From: Amaurobius ferox
Taxonomy: Eukaryota > Arthropoda > Arachnida > Araneae > Amaurobiidae
Direction: 5' to 3'
Assembly: GCA_951213105.1 (NCBI GenBank)
Contig: OX578140.1
Coordinates: 123,001,649-123,065,648, forward strand
DNA: 64,000 nt
A program made the position numbers and the translations under genes. The notes under the pieces were generated by a model, which did not search any database, was not told the origin of the DNA, and saw only the letters and a program-made list of their open reading frames with translations. Positions 11,242 to 48,560 of the stretch are shown piece after piece; within the stretch, counting starts at the first letter, position 1, and each line of letters begins with the position of its first letter.

Positions 11242-12667
11242 TACTCTTTTGCAAAAAAAACGAAGTACCATGAAGAAAGTGACTGTTTTTATTGAAATTA
11301 AATATGCGTACGACTCATGCACAGGTAACGAAATGATTACAAAATCAAGGCCGCAGGACCCATCAATGGTTAGCAATTGCACATTGAATTTTCAAATCAG
11401 TAATTGGTGAAACGCTCCTTTGCGGCAATGTATGCTTTTATATGTCTAGGTAAGGTATGATAAAGTTTCCTAATGTCATCCTGTGATGCATTCTGCCAGG
11501 AATTCCTCAATTGTTGCTCCACATCTGTTACATTTCGGGGTGCCCGAAATCTGGCGGCCTAGCATGTCCATACATGCTCGATTGGCGAAAGATTTGGTGA
11601 CCTTACTGGCCGAGGAACAGTATCAATAGCGTGGAGCTGAAGACAGTCTACAGATATGCGAGCCGTATGTGGCATGGCATTATCTTGTTGGAAAATGACC
11701 CCAGAATGACGTGCCATGAAGGGTAACGCAAATGGCCGCAGAATTTCATCAACATATCGTTGAGCTGTTAAAGTAAAAGTTGTATGCAGGATGACTAGGG
11801 GCGACCTGCTGTTGTAAGAGATAGCACCCCACACCATCACACTAGTGGTAATGGCTGTGTGCTTGTGTAAAACAAAGTCTGATTGGGACGGCTGGCCCTG
11901 GCACCTCCACACACGTACCCGATGGTCATCTGCTAAAAGACTGAAGTCATCGCTGAGCACTATGCGATACCAGTCTGCTGGCAGCCATGATGCTCAGCTG
12001 CGACACCACGCCAAACGATTCTGTCAATGTTCTGGGGTTATGGGCAGACGTCTTACAGGCCGCCGTGAGCGTAACCCCACCTCAGCCAAGCACCGTGAGA
12101 TGGTGGAAGGTACTACGGGTGGTATGGAAGAGGCTGTGGCACGTTGGATGGCGGACAATGATGCTATTGGGCCAATTGGACCTGTTGCACAGTCATTCGA
12201 TCTTGCCTCACATTCATGCACCTTGACCTTCCAGATCCTTCATTCTGGTGAGGAGTTCCTTGCAACAACCATTGCTACCAGCACCTTTCACAGCAGTGTC
12301 CATTGTTCGGTGCAGGTGGCGGCCTATTGTTCGGTATGACCAGCCAGCTTCATGCATTCCGACTATACAACCATGTTTGAACTCATCTAATTGCTTATAA
12401 AGTCTTCAGCAATGTCGTAACGGCATTATTGGTTGTGTCTCCACGGAACTGTAATGACGATAACGAGCAAAGATAAACCGTCCATATTTTTAACCAGTTT
12501 TATAGGATGCTAGTTACGCAGTAGAAACGCTCACTATGACTGAAATTAACACTCATTGGCCTTGCAAACTTAATCATTTGCGTACTTAGTGTAAAGGAAT
12601 TTACATGCGAAATTTCGTGATGATCAGATTATTTTTTAGGGGTGCTTCATTTTTTTGCAAAAGAGTA
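11242..12667 (-). mobile_element. Tc1-like DNA transposon, about 1.43 kb
   Basis: The ends CTCTTTTGCAAAAAAAACG (left) and TTTTTTTGCAAAAGAG (right) are inverted repeats, each bordered by TA as in Tc1/mariner target duplications. The minus-strand interior encodes a decayed Tc1-type transposase. The size is close to the family norm, so the element is almost full length. Confidence 0.85.
11372..12225 (-). pseudogene. Tc1-like transposase, frameshifted
   Basis: The minus strand, from high to low coordinates, encodes an N-terminal helix-turn-helix-type segment (about 12221-12024) with ISRCLAEVGLRSRRP. A catalytic part follows (11960-11559) with VMVWGAISYNSRSPL, the FQQDNAMPHTA motif (second catalytic Asp) and SPNLSPIEHVW (third acidic residue, Glu). 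After EHVW the frame hits TAG where family members read DMLGR. Shifting by one base restores that reading, and the C-terminal tail continues to a natural TGA near 11372 (LPRHIKAYIAAKERF). The coding halves lie in different frames, so the gene is inactive. Open frames on the plus strand here are antisense shadows. Confidence 0.85.
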
Positions 12668-13201
12668 TATTTTCTATAAACAGAAAAGAAAAACTTTATT
12701 TAAACAACCAAATAAAATTCCAAAAAGCTCCATAAAATCACCATATAAAAATTTGAAGAACTGAATGAATTTTGAATAAACAAAATTAAAAGATTCATAA
12801 AAAACTAATGCAGATTTAAATCAACACTGATTAAAACTAATGCAGAATAAATTTATCTCTATAATTTCTTTGGATTATCATAACTATTTTTATTATATAT
12901 ATATATAAATTAAAATAACAATGAAAGTGAAGGCGTGCAAATCAGTAAACACAGTATCAAACCGCTGGCAATATAATAACGTGTATTTATCTCTATAATT
13001 TGTAGTGTATATATATATATACTATATATATGACACTTATTTTACATTTTTTAATTTTACTTTTTTCAATGGTACACACTTCTGTGTATTAAAATTGTTC
13101 CCTCACAATATTTATTAAATCATGTAGTTTTTGAAAAATTCTTAAACTAATATGAATTTTGTTATAGTCACTTTTGACACTAATTTTCTTTTTTAATTTA
13201 G
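12668..13201. other. Intron sequence, AT-rich, with TA microsatellites
   Basis: Short (TA)n runs at about 12894-12908 and 13008-13031. The stretch ends with the splice acceptor TTTTTTAATTTAG before the first identified adenosine kinase exon. Confidence 0.6.
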
Positions 13202-37791
<24,590 letters not shown>

Positions 37792-38220
37792 CAATGAAAT
37801 TCTAATTAAGTACTATTCAAGGAGTGCTGAGTAATATAACAATTACATTTTTACCCTATCAATTGTACCTATTCAAAATTCTCTATATAATAGTAAAAAA
37901 AAAATCCTATAAGATCATACACAATTTTTTTATTTAAATTTAAAAAAATAAATTTGTTTATATGGAAATAATTAAGCATGCATGAAGCTTTCAACAAGAT
38001 GTTTAGTTTAATTTACTGATGCACTGGTTGAATAGTCCTACTATATACAATGAGATTATTTGCCACCAATATGTACTTAAGTCTTTGTTTGTTTTATAGT
38101 CATATCTTAAGCTTCCTATTTTTATTGTTGCTATATTATTTTGTAATATAAATTTTGGGTAGGTATATATATATTAGGAGAAGAATAAATTTGTATTCTT
38201 AAAAGAAGCATTTTTAATAA
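37792..38220 (+). terminator. Adk 3' UTR with candidate poly(A) signals
   Basis: Candidate AATAAA hexamers at 37947-37952 and 38184-38189, about 156 and 393 bases after the stop. Either could end the transcript. No downstream GT-rich element stands out enough to choose. Confidence 0.45.
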
Positions 38221-39989
38221 TAAAAAATAATGAGAACAGTTTGTGTGTTTCATAAAATATCTTGCTATTAAAATCTGTCAGCGTAACTATATACGTATAT
38301 CTGACAATCTCCAGGAATAATTCACATTCAGAGGTGAATGAGATATCACATATCAGGATATTTGGAACAGTAAGAAGTTTTCCTGACTGGTAAAATTAAG
38401 AAAAAATATAAAAAAAAAATTGTACACAATATTGCCTCTCCTCTTCCCATGTTGGTTCTATTCTTTTATACATTTTAATCTTTAATAATTTAGATTTTAT
38501 TAATGGTGAATATCTTTAGAAAATAGGCCTTTCAACAATTAAAAGTATGGAATATGCATCATACTGCACATATTTCATTGATTCCGCTAATGCAAAAACC
38601 TAAGGCTAGGTTCCACCCATTTCCCAATAAAGTTTAAAGTGCATTTTCAAAGATTTTTACCTTATTCTTATCCACTGCTTACTTATGTACAGATCAAAGT
38701 CACATGTCTTATATGTATGATATTCAGACGCATCAACTCTCTGGATTTGGGCCGCATACTCCAGATTACTAACGAAATTGTCCTACTTTTTTGTTTGAAA
38801 TTTATCAATTACCCAGACATGGTATAATCCCTTGGGAGACACCGATTTTCGCTTTTTTGGCATTGAATTTTGCCATTCCTGGGATTGTAATAAATTCGTA
38901 ATAAAATTTTGTTGGGGGGGAGCTATTTTTTTCTGTTCTGAAGCCAAACTGGGACCAGGGAAATGACACATTTAATCACTGCTGACGGCAACAACCAAAA
39001 ACGTGAGAGACCGTAGCACCTCTGGAGAATTTCGGAGGAAAAGGGGGATCAGTTTGCTCCTCGATGGTAACATGTTAAGGAGAGATATATGGATTTCGGA
39101 CACTGATAAAGGAAAGATGGGTAGTGGAAATTCAATGTGCAAGATGAGGACGGAACCTCAGGATGCGGAATCTTCTGCATAAAAAAGTAGATGTGATTGG
39201 AAATATCTATAATTTACTTTGAGATTTAATATTTTTTTTTAAAGAATTTTGTGCTGTGATATTTAATGTATTATTCAAGAATTTTTTTATATTGATATTT
39301 AATACAGTATTTTATTTTCATTAAGATTTAATAAATTAATTAAGAATTAATATTATAAATTTTTTTTATTATTATTATTTTTTTTATTTTGTTGTTGTTG
39401 TTTTGGTTACTAATACTATTAAACAGATAAATTTGAATTTAAAAGATAGTTCATGCAAATTTTTTTCATATAAGTTTAAAGCATAACACACTTAAATGGT
39501 GCAGAATTTTAATGTTTTATATTTATAAGAAATATATAACATAATTTTAAACAAATATTAAGTGTCATGAGTAAATAATATATTTGCGACAATGTTTTAA
39601 TGATCTTGTTGCATTAAAAATAAAAACTTTCTCATTGACCAAATTTGTCCAAGGGGGTCGTATAAAAATTTAAAAAGTGTAACTTTTTGAAAATTAATGG
39701 GAGGACTATTTCATTAACGTAATCTTATTTCTTACCTTACTTTTAACATTTTTGCTATTTACATTGCCCACTTATCTCCAACAGGTAAAGAATTAAAGCA
39801 TGTTTCAATCATTTTGGAACACCCTGTATATCATAAATGCTAAAAAGTACAGTTATATATATATATAAACAATGAACTTTCCTGTATAAGTAGTTATTAT
39901 ATAACTCAACTTTCAGATTTAATTTCCAGAGATAAGAAGAAAAATTTTTGAAACATTATGTAATCACAATTTTATAACAGGAATAATTT
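38221..39989. other. Intergenic, no recognised gene
   Basis: AT-rich, with a G8 run at about 38914-38921 and long T/A runs at 39220-39400. A 62-residue minus-strand frame (38971-38783) has no recognisable motif. I see nothing else. Confidence 0.4.
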
Positions 39990-40870
39990 CAAAATATCCA
40001 CTTTGAGGAACAATAATTTTTTTTTAATAATAAACCAAATAAAACTTAATAATTAACCAAGATATGAAAATGTTAGTTTAGTCAATTTAATGTGCAGTAA
40101 TTATTAGGAGATGGATGAAAAAATATACTTGTGCATGTTTGGCAACGCATGAGAATATAAATTGAATTACACAATAAAACTATTTATGTAAAAATGATTA
40201 AAAAATTAACCATAAAACTTTGACTAAATTAGCTTATTTTTATATTTTGTTAATCTAATGTGCAATAATAAGAGGATGAAGATGTATAGAAAAAGATAAT
40301 TGTATACTCTCGAAAATGCATGTGAATAAAAACTGAATTGCATAATCATATTATTTATGCTAATATAATTAAGAAATTAACCTCAGAACTTTGACTAAAC
40401 TAGCCTATTTTAATATTCTATTAATTTAAAGTGCAATAAGGGAATGGAAATGCATGGAAAAAGATAATTGTGTACTCTCTGCAACACATGTGAATAAAAG
40501 CAGAATTGAGCAATCACATTATTTATGTTAAAATAAGTAAAGAATTAACCTTGGAACTTTAACGGAATATGAAAATAAGCTAGTTTAGTCAATCTAGTGT
40601 GCAATAATAAGTGGATGGAGATAGATGGAAAAATATAATTGTATACTCTTGGCAACATATATGAATAAAAACTGAATTGCACAATCACACTATTTATACA
40701 AAATAGAAATTTAACAAAATATAAAAATAAGCTAATTTAGTCAATTTAATGTATAATAATAAGGGGATGGGAAATGATAGATAATTGGGAACTCTCAGCA
40801 ATGCACATTAATAAAAGCTGAACTGCACAATTGCACATATTTTACGGAAATAAGTTCTTTAGTACTTTTA
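39990..40870 (+). repeat. Satellite-like tandem array, unit about 150-170 bp
   Basis: Five to six units. Each has AATTAACC, AATATGAAAATAAGCTAGTT, TAGTCAATCTAATGTGCAAT, GATGGAGATGGATGGAAAA, a TACTCTCGGCAAC-type segment, AACTGAATTGCACAATCACA and CTATTTATG. The TAATGTGCAATA landmark falls at about 40090, 40254, 40425, 40594 and 40747, spacings of roughly 150-170. Short arrays of the same family lie at 47760-48210, 53800-54330 and 62560-62930. Confidence 0.75.
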
Positions 40871-41465
40871 AAGCCAGTATCATAAAGGACCCCCCACCCC
40901 CCATTGTTAAACTAAACTAAAAAGAGAGAAATAAAAACAATCCTTGTGTGTGTCACTGTATTCCTGGGAAACATTGTTAATAAAATCAAAAGATTCTAAT
41001 GATTATTAGTATAAAATTCTTTGGTGTTAGAATATTGAAAAGCTGCATACAATGGTGAAAAATCATGCATGCACTATTATTAGTCTAAAACTCATCTGGA
41101 ACGGTTTTCACTGAGAAATTACGAAGTATCGCAAACTTGAAAATTATGAAACCGGTGTAGCAATGTTAATTTCACACCAGTTTTTTTACGATGTATCTAT
41201 ACAAAACTGACTACTTTCAGTGCTGCCATTTAAAATACGTTTTTGCTCCTGGATTGATGAAAAATATCCTGTATGGGGAATTTTTATGAACAGTCCCTAA
41301 AATAAAGGAAAATTATAAAAAAATACCCGTATAACTGGAGGTTTCTGTTGTAAAGTGGAAAATCGAGAGAAAATTAAAAAATAAAAGTTTCCCTCTAAAA
41401 CTAGTAGACTTTGTTATTATGTGATTTTTTTCCTGTTTATTCTACTAACAAATATAAATTGCATA
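40871..41465. other. Intergenic; contains a shared short module
   Basis: At about 41215-41265 it has TGCTGCCATTTAAAATACG then TTTTTGCTCCTGGATTGATG. The same module recurs at about 43585-43615 and 44985-45030. No gene. Confidence 0.45.
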
Positions 41466-42890
41466 TCTATATAAATAAAATTGAAAATCTGTTTGTCCCA
41501 TCATCACAGGAGAACGGCTGAACCGAATTTGATGAAATTTTGTGGGTAGCCTTGAAATAGCCCTACTTAAAATTTAGTCCATGTTTCGAGTTTCTACGAT
41601 CAGTGATTCTCGAGATATTGGTGAAAAACGAAACTTTCATTTGTCTCGTCATCACGGGAAAACGGCTGAACCAAATTTAATGAAATTTTGTGGGTAGCCT
41701 TGAAATAGCCCTCCTTAAATTTAGTCCAAGTGTCGAGTTTCTAAGACTAGGAGTTGTCGAGATATTAATGAAAAACAAAACTTTTTCCTAAAAGTTTTAC
41801 TCTCAAACTCCCTGGTTCCTCCAAATGAAACAGTAGAAAATCGTTTGTTTAAAACGTGAAAATAAATTAAAACTTTATTTCTGAGTTTGGTGGCAGATTT
41901 TTGCGCTAAATAGTCACTTTATGAAATCATGAATTTAAATGGAAAATCTATCACCATGGTTTATTTTTCACAAGCTTTTACTCAATGATGAAAAGTATTA
42001 AGAAATCAAAATGGTTAATTAATTTTTAAAATTTTATGAGTATATATCATGCTGCTCGGCAACGCAAAGTAAATGTGTTTGTTAATGTTTATTATTATTT
42101 TTACAATTTGAATAATAAATAAATGGATATAAAAATATACTATCTTATAAAGGAACGGTTTGATTTTTCTTTTAATTATATTAATTGCGGACTGCTTATA
42201 TCACTTTCATTTATTTTGGCAAAGAGTTTTCAAGCTTATATATTGTATTTAGTCAATGAATTCATTTAGCCGATTGTTGAAACTGAAAAAGAGTAGAACG
42301 GGTATATCTTCTAATACAATTTTAGTGTTTTCATTTAGAATATGATCACGATATTTTATTCAGAGCTATTAATTTGGCAGGATATCGCTAACTTAATTTA
42401 TTAAATGTTGCCAACAATGTTTCATTAGCATTTGTCTGTCAGTCGAACCTTCCTACTTAGTAACACATCTAGCAAATTTTTAAAATGTCACCAAATTAAT
42501 AAAAATGTTTTCAAATCTATAAAAATTTCTTGAAATTGATAAAATTGCACTAAATAAATGAAATATGTTTTGTTAAGGGATAGTATTATGATGTTTCGTC
42601 AATTTATCGCCAAGTGGGACTCTCAGTTCTACAGTCCCACTTGGCAATTTCTTAAAATGTTGCCATACCTTCCATAGAGATAGCATTATTCAGACGATAT
42701 TTTCCCCACCAATTTATTTGAAGCAAACCATATCATGTCGTTCAGCAACGAATTTAAATCCAATGTGTTTATGTGGCAAACGATTTTTATTAAATCTTTT
42801 CCCGATTTGAATAATAAAGATATGTATATAAAATAAATTTCATTGTCATTGCATTTTTGAATGGATAATATCAGTTACAGGCTTCGCAAA
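41466..42890 (+). mobile_element. Helitron, 3'-truncated copy
   Basis: Starts TCTATATAAATAAAATTG after an A, identical to the 5' end of the element at 2362-4841, and has the same tandem GAACGGCTGAACCGAATTTG module twice (about 41500-41640 and 41640-41790). It continues collinear with that element, inverted relative to it, through TCAAACCGTTC-type and TTATTATTCAAATCGG-type text. Similarity stops near 42890 and no CTAG hairpin terminus follows, so the 3' third is missing. Confidence 0.8.
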
Positions 42891-43140
42891 TGGTCCCTTT
42901 TTCTGCTTGAGGGTCCCCTTTTTGGTAATCAGTCCCTTTTGCCCCAGGAAAATATGTATTTTCAACAGTCAAAATTCTCAAATTTCCGGTGTCATTGAAA
43001 TGCCCCAATGAATGGCTATTGTGAGAGTACACGTGTTTACTTTTTTGTGATGTAGATGTTTTCCCAACTTCTAGAATTGCAGATGAGCATTATCTCCCGT
43101 CCATCTTTGGACGTAATAGAATAAATAGAGCAATCACGGT
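42891..43140. other. Unassigned sequence between Helitron and SINE-related repeat
   Basis: Contains GGTCCCTTTTTCTGC, GGGTCCCCTTTTTGG and CAGTCCCTTTTGCCCC, three similar pyrimidine-rich words in about 60 bases. No gene recognised. Confidence 0.4.
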
Positions 43141-43251
43141 CTAAATTGGGTGCCACTTCCTGGCCGTCCAAATAGTTACCTTACACCTTTCTGGTAGGTC
43201 TGAGTCTCAACAACAACATGGGGTTTTGGCGCCAGCGAGTTTGCCACGGTC
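43141..43251 (+). repeat. SINE tail-like fragment, plus orientation
   Basis: GGTCTAAATTGGGTGCCACT through CCTTACACCTTTCTGGTAGG and GGCGCCAGCGAGTTTGC is the inverse of 52240-52345, the sequence adjoining the tRNA-derived SINE array. It is the same repeat in opposite orientation. Confidence 0.65.
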
Positions 43252-43592
43252 AGAATTTTCAAGGGTAGCAAACAAGCTAGTCGCCAAAGGCGGAGAGTAC
43301 ATAAAGGAAGATGTGTGTGTGGTCTGTAATGGAAAATATAGCCATACATAAAAATACATCGCTGAGTGGAAGTAGTCAGCGATGTATTGATTACTTCCCG
43401 TCTATAGGCCATTTAAAATATGAGAATTTTCAAGGTAGCAAACAAGCTAGTCGCCAAAGGCGGCGAGTACATAAAGGAAGATGTGTGTGTGGTCTGTAAT
43501 GAAAAATATAGCCATGCATAAAAATACATCGCTGAGTGGAAGTAGTCAGCGATGTATTGATTACTTCCCGTCTATAGGCCATTTAAAATATG
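43252..43592 (+). repeat. Tandem duplication 2 x 171 bp, each with a hairpin
   Basis: The unit from AGAATTTTCAAGG to CATTTAAAATATG occurs at 43252-43422 and 43423-43592 with only a few differences. Each copy contains AATACATCGCTGA, a 10-nt spacer (GTGGAAGTAG), then TCAGCGATGTATT: a perfect 13-bp stem at 43353-43388 and 43523-43558. Open frames across it give similar peptides by duplication only. Confidence 0.85.
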
Positions 43593-46270
43593 TTTTTGCT
43601 CCTGAATCTCTGGTTCCAAAATTTGATTTAAAATATATATTTCGCAGAATTTCCCATGGATAGAGATACTGACTGATATGAATCCGGCATTAAATTGGAG
43701 AGGGGTTTAATAAGAGACTTGCAGAAGATTTTCACTTCTGGTTCTGTTGATGTCACTTTGGATTCAAAAATTTACATTTTATTGAAACATCCAATTCTTG
43801 AAATCTGCTATAAACATAGCTTAGATGATGACTAATATGGATTCAGCATAAAATTCAGGAGTGGGTTCACTAAGGATTTCCACTTCCGGTTTAAAAAAAA
43901 AACTTTACTTGAAACTTTATTTCTCAAGCTATGATGATGGCTGAGATGAATTCTACATTAAATTCAGAAGGGGTTTGGAGGTTCACTAAGATTTCCACTT
44001 CTGTTTATGTTTTTGTACATACATATAGCTTAGATGATGCTTGATAGATATGGATTCAGCATTGAAATCTAGAGGAGTTAGGCGGTTCACTATGAATTTC
44101 CATTTCTAAAATATGTATTCAAAAGAGAATTAAAATGTTTAATGGTTTCGTTAAAAATGAAGTGTACAAACCATTTGCCACCATATGAAAGTTTATTCAT
44201 AAATTTCTTGTTTTTTATTATATCTGTCAGTTATCTAAAATGCGTTCTTCCATTGATTCATTTATTTTCACTTTATTACAATGGCGATCTAAAATTTCAA
44301 AGAGTTTATTTTTTTAAGTCGCAGTTTTTCAATACATTCTAATCCTTTTAAAATATCAATGTAAATATTTAACAAATATAAATAAGGTTTATTTCCAATA
44401 AAATGTATAAATAAATGCTGCATTGAAAATTCATTCCAGCCCAATACACAGGAATGTTTCATTTTTTTAAATGTCTTTTGTATTTGGAATTTTTTTAATT
44501 TGAAAAGTATTTTGCACTTTATGTCCTAAAACCTATGTATTTTGTATCAGAATTACATTTTCAATGCACTTTGCTCAACTCTGCCTATGTTAACAGTATA
44601 CTATCCAATCACCTACTTATTTCACTTGCATTACACAGTCATGCTATAAGCAGCCCATTTTTGCTTACACATATGGCTAGTACTTACTAAATGTGACACC
44701 TATACACTTAAATATTTTGAATACTAAAAATGGTGCACATTCTATACTTGGAAATTGTATGTAAAACAATATTTTATTTTCAGGCATTTAAAACTCAAAA
44801 TTAATCATTAATAAAAAATATTTTCAATAGTTTGATTAAAATAGCCAGCAGACAATTTCTATATTTGAAGCATAACTTCGTTACTATGGTTACAAATGGA
44901 ATTAAAAATTGAATAAAAAAAATATTATAAAATTTAAAAAAAAGTTACTCTAACTAGCAGTTTAGACTGTGTACTTTCAGTCCTGCCATCTATGGCCATT
45001 TAAAATACTTTTTTTGCTCCTGAATTGATGAAATATGCCATATATAGAGCATTTTTATAAACTGTATACTATATGCTGTATGTTAACAGTATACTATGAG
45101 GGGAAAATGACAACGTATTATTAATATTCAGGGCATAAACAAAATATAATTGTACATATTTTACTATTTAAAAAAAGAAGGTAATCTTTTGTTTCTTCTG
45201 GGTAACCGATCATTCTATGTCTTAATTTTAGTCAAATTGTTGAACATATTCAAGGATTTTTTTAACATATTCTATTGATTGATAAAATTAAAAACATTTT
45301 GTCCTAGCTTTACAAATAGATATGTATTAAGCGATGTTCATAACATGCAACATCCATATACCTTAACTGGGAAAATCTGTCTTTGTATATAATGACAAGA
45401 AATCCATTTTAGGAAAAATTATGCTTTTATTTCAAAATTCAATTGTGCAATATTAATATTTTAAATGCACATACATATGATTAAAACAAACTATTGCTTA
45501 TAACTATTGTGAAAAAGTAAAAAATTTAAATGTACGCAATTAGTATGTACATAGATATATTAAAAACATTTCGAGGACAGAAAACATGTTTAAAAATAAC
45601 ACTCAATGTAAGTACATAATTTTACAAAAGTTTGTTTTCCAAACCTTTTATACACAATTTCCATATTTAACAAAATAATATATGAACTAGCAAGACACAA
45701 GTAACGATCAAAATTTTAAGATATAGCTATGTGAAAAAATTTAAATATAATAAATAAGAAAACATTACAATACAGATAATATATCACAATATTTTAAGGC
45801 TCAAAACTTTTACAAGCACTATGGATGCTGACATCTCACACATAAACACATTATAAAACTTTCGGGACAAGGTACAAAGCCAATATTTGTTGCTATTCTA
45901 AAAATATCAATTAGCAAATGGCAAATATACTATTTTTGTTAACTAAAATATATAAAAGTTTATAGTTGGTATCTGAAAAGGATATTATTGTAAGTGGCTG
46001 CTATATATTCACATTATCAATTTCTGAGGTAATAATAATAAAAAAAAAAGATAGGACCCAAAATGCATTCGCACATGAGATTCAGGCAAGATTTTGCATA
46101 ATAAAAAATATACAATCTGCTAAATTTTCATAGTATTTTTCTACTAAAATGTTTAACATAGTAACTAACTATTGCAAAAGAAAAAAAAACATAGAAGTAA
46201 ATACTAATGTATTTGAGCACTTACCTAAATATGCAGTACTAACAAAGATTAATGGTACATTATATTATAT
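43593..46270. other. Intergenic, no recognised gene
   Basis: AT-rich. At about 43660-44110 a loosely repeated text (GATGATG, ATTCAGCAT, GGTTCACTAAGATTTCCACT) recurs three or four times with a spacing near 110-120 bases. It may be an old minisatellite. The rest shows nothing. Confidence 0.4.
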
Positions 46271-46865
46271 CAGGGTGGCTACAGGATCTCAGATAAAAAC
46301 ATTCCCTGATATGTATCACTATCTACTTTTAATGAATATCAGTTTAAGAAATATAAACTTAATAAAGAAAGTGATAATGAAGAATAAATAATTAAAATTA
46401 ATTACTTTCAACATTGAAAAGTATAATAATCTAAGCATAGTATTTATGCAAGAGTTATATAGGAACATATTACAAGAATATTAATTCTTCAAGCATTAAA
46501 TTTCTAGATTAGCTATAAAACTCAGCAGTGTTATGTAAAATCCAGACAAGAATTCATATAGTTAAATAAATATCACTTATTGCAATAAAATTATGTATAA
46601 GCAGCAGTATTTTTTTTTATCCGCTTTTCCTGCCATATAACATAGCTTGACAACATTCAAAACAATTAAGATGAGGATCAACGAGAAACATTGAAATTTT
46701 AAAACTATCTTCTTTTTATTGAGGTGTCTAATAAGCTGTCTCACGTCACATGAAGCGCGAATAAGGAATTCCATACATGCATACAGCCGTGATTCGGAAG
46801 AAAGCTGTGATTACCAAAAAAGTTTCAATTTACCTAATTTCCTTCTAGGTTCTGTAGCCACCCTG
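46271..46865. mobile_element. MITE-like element with CAGGGTGGCTACAG ends
   Basis: The left end CAGGGTGGCTACAGGATC and right end, inverted, CAGGGTGGCTACAGAACC match for 14 bases and lie 595 bp apart. CAGGG-type ends suit hAT-like elements, but no 8-bp duplication is evident. No coding content. Confidence 0.6.
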
Positions 46866-47383
46866 TCATTTCATTTGGAATGATCCAAACAGCAAAAGAC
46901 AAAATGACATGCTAAATTTAAGTGTATTCTTACAATGGGCCCAAAAAGGGTTAGCCAGATAAGGATGTGAGGTTATAGTTCAATTTACTTTCAGAATGTA
47001 TTTTCCCTCTAAAATTGCATATTATTTAAAATGTTTAACACAGTAGGAAAGCAAAATTTCTAGTAGACAAAGGAAATTAAAAAAGAAAACCCCATAGAAC
47101 TAAAAACGTATTTATGGAATTGACAATGAAATAAAAATGGATACACAATGTGGATAAAATTAAAACATTCAATTGTAAAATTTGGCATAACTAAATTCTA
47201 TCTAGGTTTAGAATTACACAAACGCTTTGAAGCTTGAGAGTTAAACAAGAGGCATATGAACATTCTAACTATATGACATAAAATTTTAGAATGTAATTTA
47301 CTTTTTATTTCAAGCAGTTTTCCATACTTCTAGAATTAAGGGAGTTAATAACACTTAGAACAATGGAGAGGAAGGTGTTGTCT
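46866..47383. other. No recognised feature
   Basis: AT-rich, nothing identified. Confidence 0.4.
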
Positions 47384-47759
47384 CCAACAAAATTCCAGGT
47401 ACTGCATACTACTGTTTTAATGCATATTTCAAAAAATAATTTTAGATTTAACTGACATTTGCCATGAATATGTGACAGTGAGAAAAAAGAATATTCAAAA
47501 TAACTCAAAATTTTCTATATTTGTGTACAATTTTATCTGCATATAAGGTACAACCTCGAAAATCTGGACTAGCAATGTATTTATGGATCGATATGAATAT
47601 ATCAATTTTAAGATATCCTTGCCAAAATGGTTGCTATTTAATTTGCCTAAATCATTATTTTAATACCACTTTTTGGAAAATAACCCTTCTAAAGGTTCAT
47701 ACCCATTTTTCAAAATAGGAAAATATGTATTATGCAAAAATAATAAAAAAATGAACCTT

Positions 47760-48210
47760 AATAAGTAACCAGAATATAAAAATAAGGTAGTCTAGTCAAT
47801 CTAATATGCAACATTTAGAAGATGGGTGGGAAAAGATACTAATGGACTGAACTCTCAGAGATTTACGTAAACATATGGAAAAATAATTAAAAAATTAACC
47901 CTTGATAATGAACAAAAGTTTAGTCAATCTAATATGCAATATCTAGAAGATGGGGATGGATAGAAAAGATACTAATGGACTTTCGGCAATTCACAGGAAC
48001 ATAGTGAATTGTGTAATCGCGCTGTTTATGCGAAAATAATTAAATAATTAATCAGAATATAAAAATAAACTAGTTTAGTCAATCTAATGTGCAATATTTA
48101 GAAGATGCAGATCAATGGAAAAAGATACTAATCGACTCGGTGATTCACGAAAACATAAACTGAATTGTGCAATTACGCTGTTTATGCGCAAATTATAAAA
48201 TTAACCATTC
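47760..48210 (+). repeat. Short satellite array (same family as 39990)
   Basis: Three units with TAGTCAATCTAATATGCAA at about 47794, 47923 and 48078, spacing about 130-155, embedded in the dispersed element. Confidence 0.7.
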
Positions 48211-48299
48211 AGCAATTTATGCGAAATTTAACATACATTTATTACTTTCATAATTTAAAAAAAAAAAAAAACTCCCGATTTTTTTTACATTCCATGTAG

Positions 48300-48560
48300 C
48301 GGTAAATCATCAATCACTGTGATTTGATTAGCCTTACTGTGCACACGGGCGTAAATCCCCATTGTAACGTTAATTTGATTGGCATTAACGCGCACACGGT
48401 CGTAAATTGCCTTTGTGAAGTTAATTTGATTGGCATTAACATCCATGCGGCTATAAATCTCCATTGTCACGTTAATTTGAGTGGCATTAACGAACATGCG
48501 GCCGTAAATCTCTGTTATTACGTTGATTTGGTTAACATTCCAGTGCATGCAGCCATAAAT
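48300..48560. repeat. 60-bp minisatellite, about 4.5 units
   Basis: Repeating GTTAATTTGATTGGCATTAA with GTAAATC(C/T)CCATTGT spaced every 60 bases. Because 60 is a multiple of three, both strands stay open and give repetitive peptides (plus: NLIGIN; minus: NANQIN). I regard these as artefacts of the period. The second copy is at 62985-63235. Confidence 0.75.

Noticed and set aside
11845..12339. 164-residue plus-strand open frame
   Set aside because: It lies antisense to the Tc1-like transposase, whose motifs are on the minus strand. The plus-strand translation has no recognisable domain.
1..13201. Missing first Adk exon within the window
   Set aside because: I looked for an in-phase exon encoding a GNPLLD-type sequence ending two bases into a codon and found none. 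The region is repeats and featureless intron.
48300..48560. CRISPR-like regularly spaced repeat
   Set aside because: The units are contiguous and similar over their whole length, with no unique spacers, and the contig is eukaryotic.
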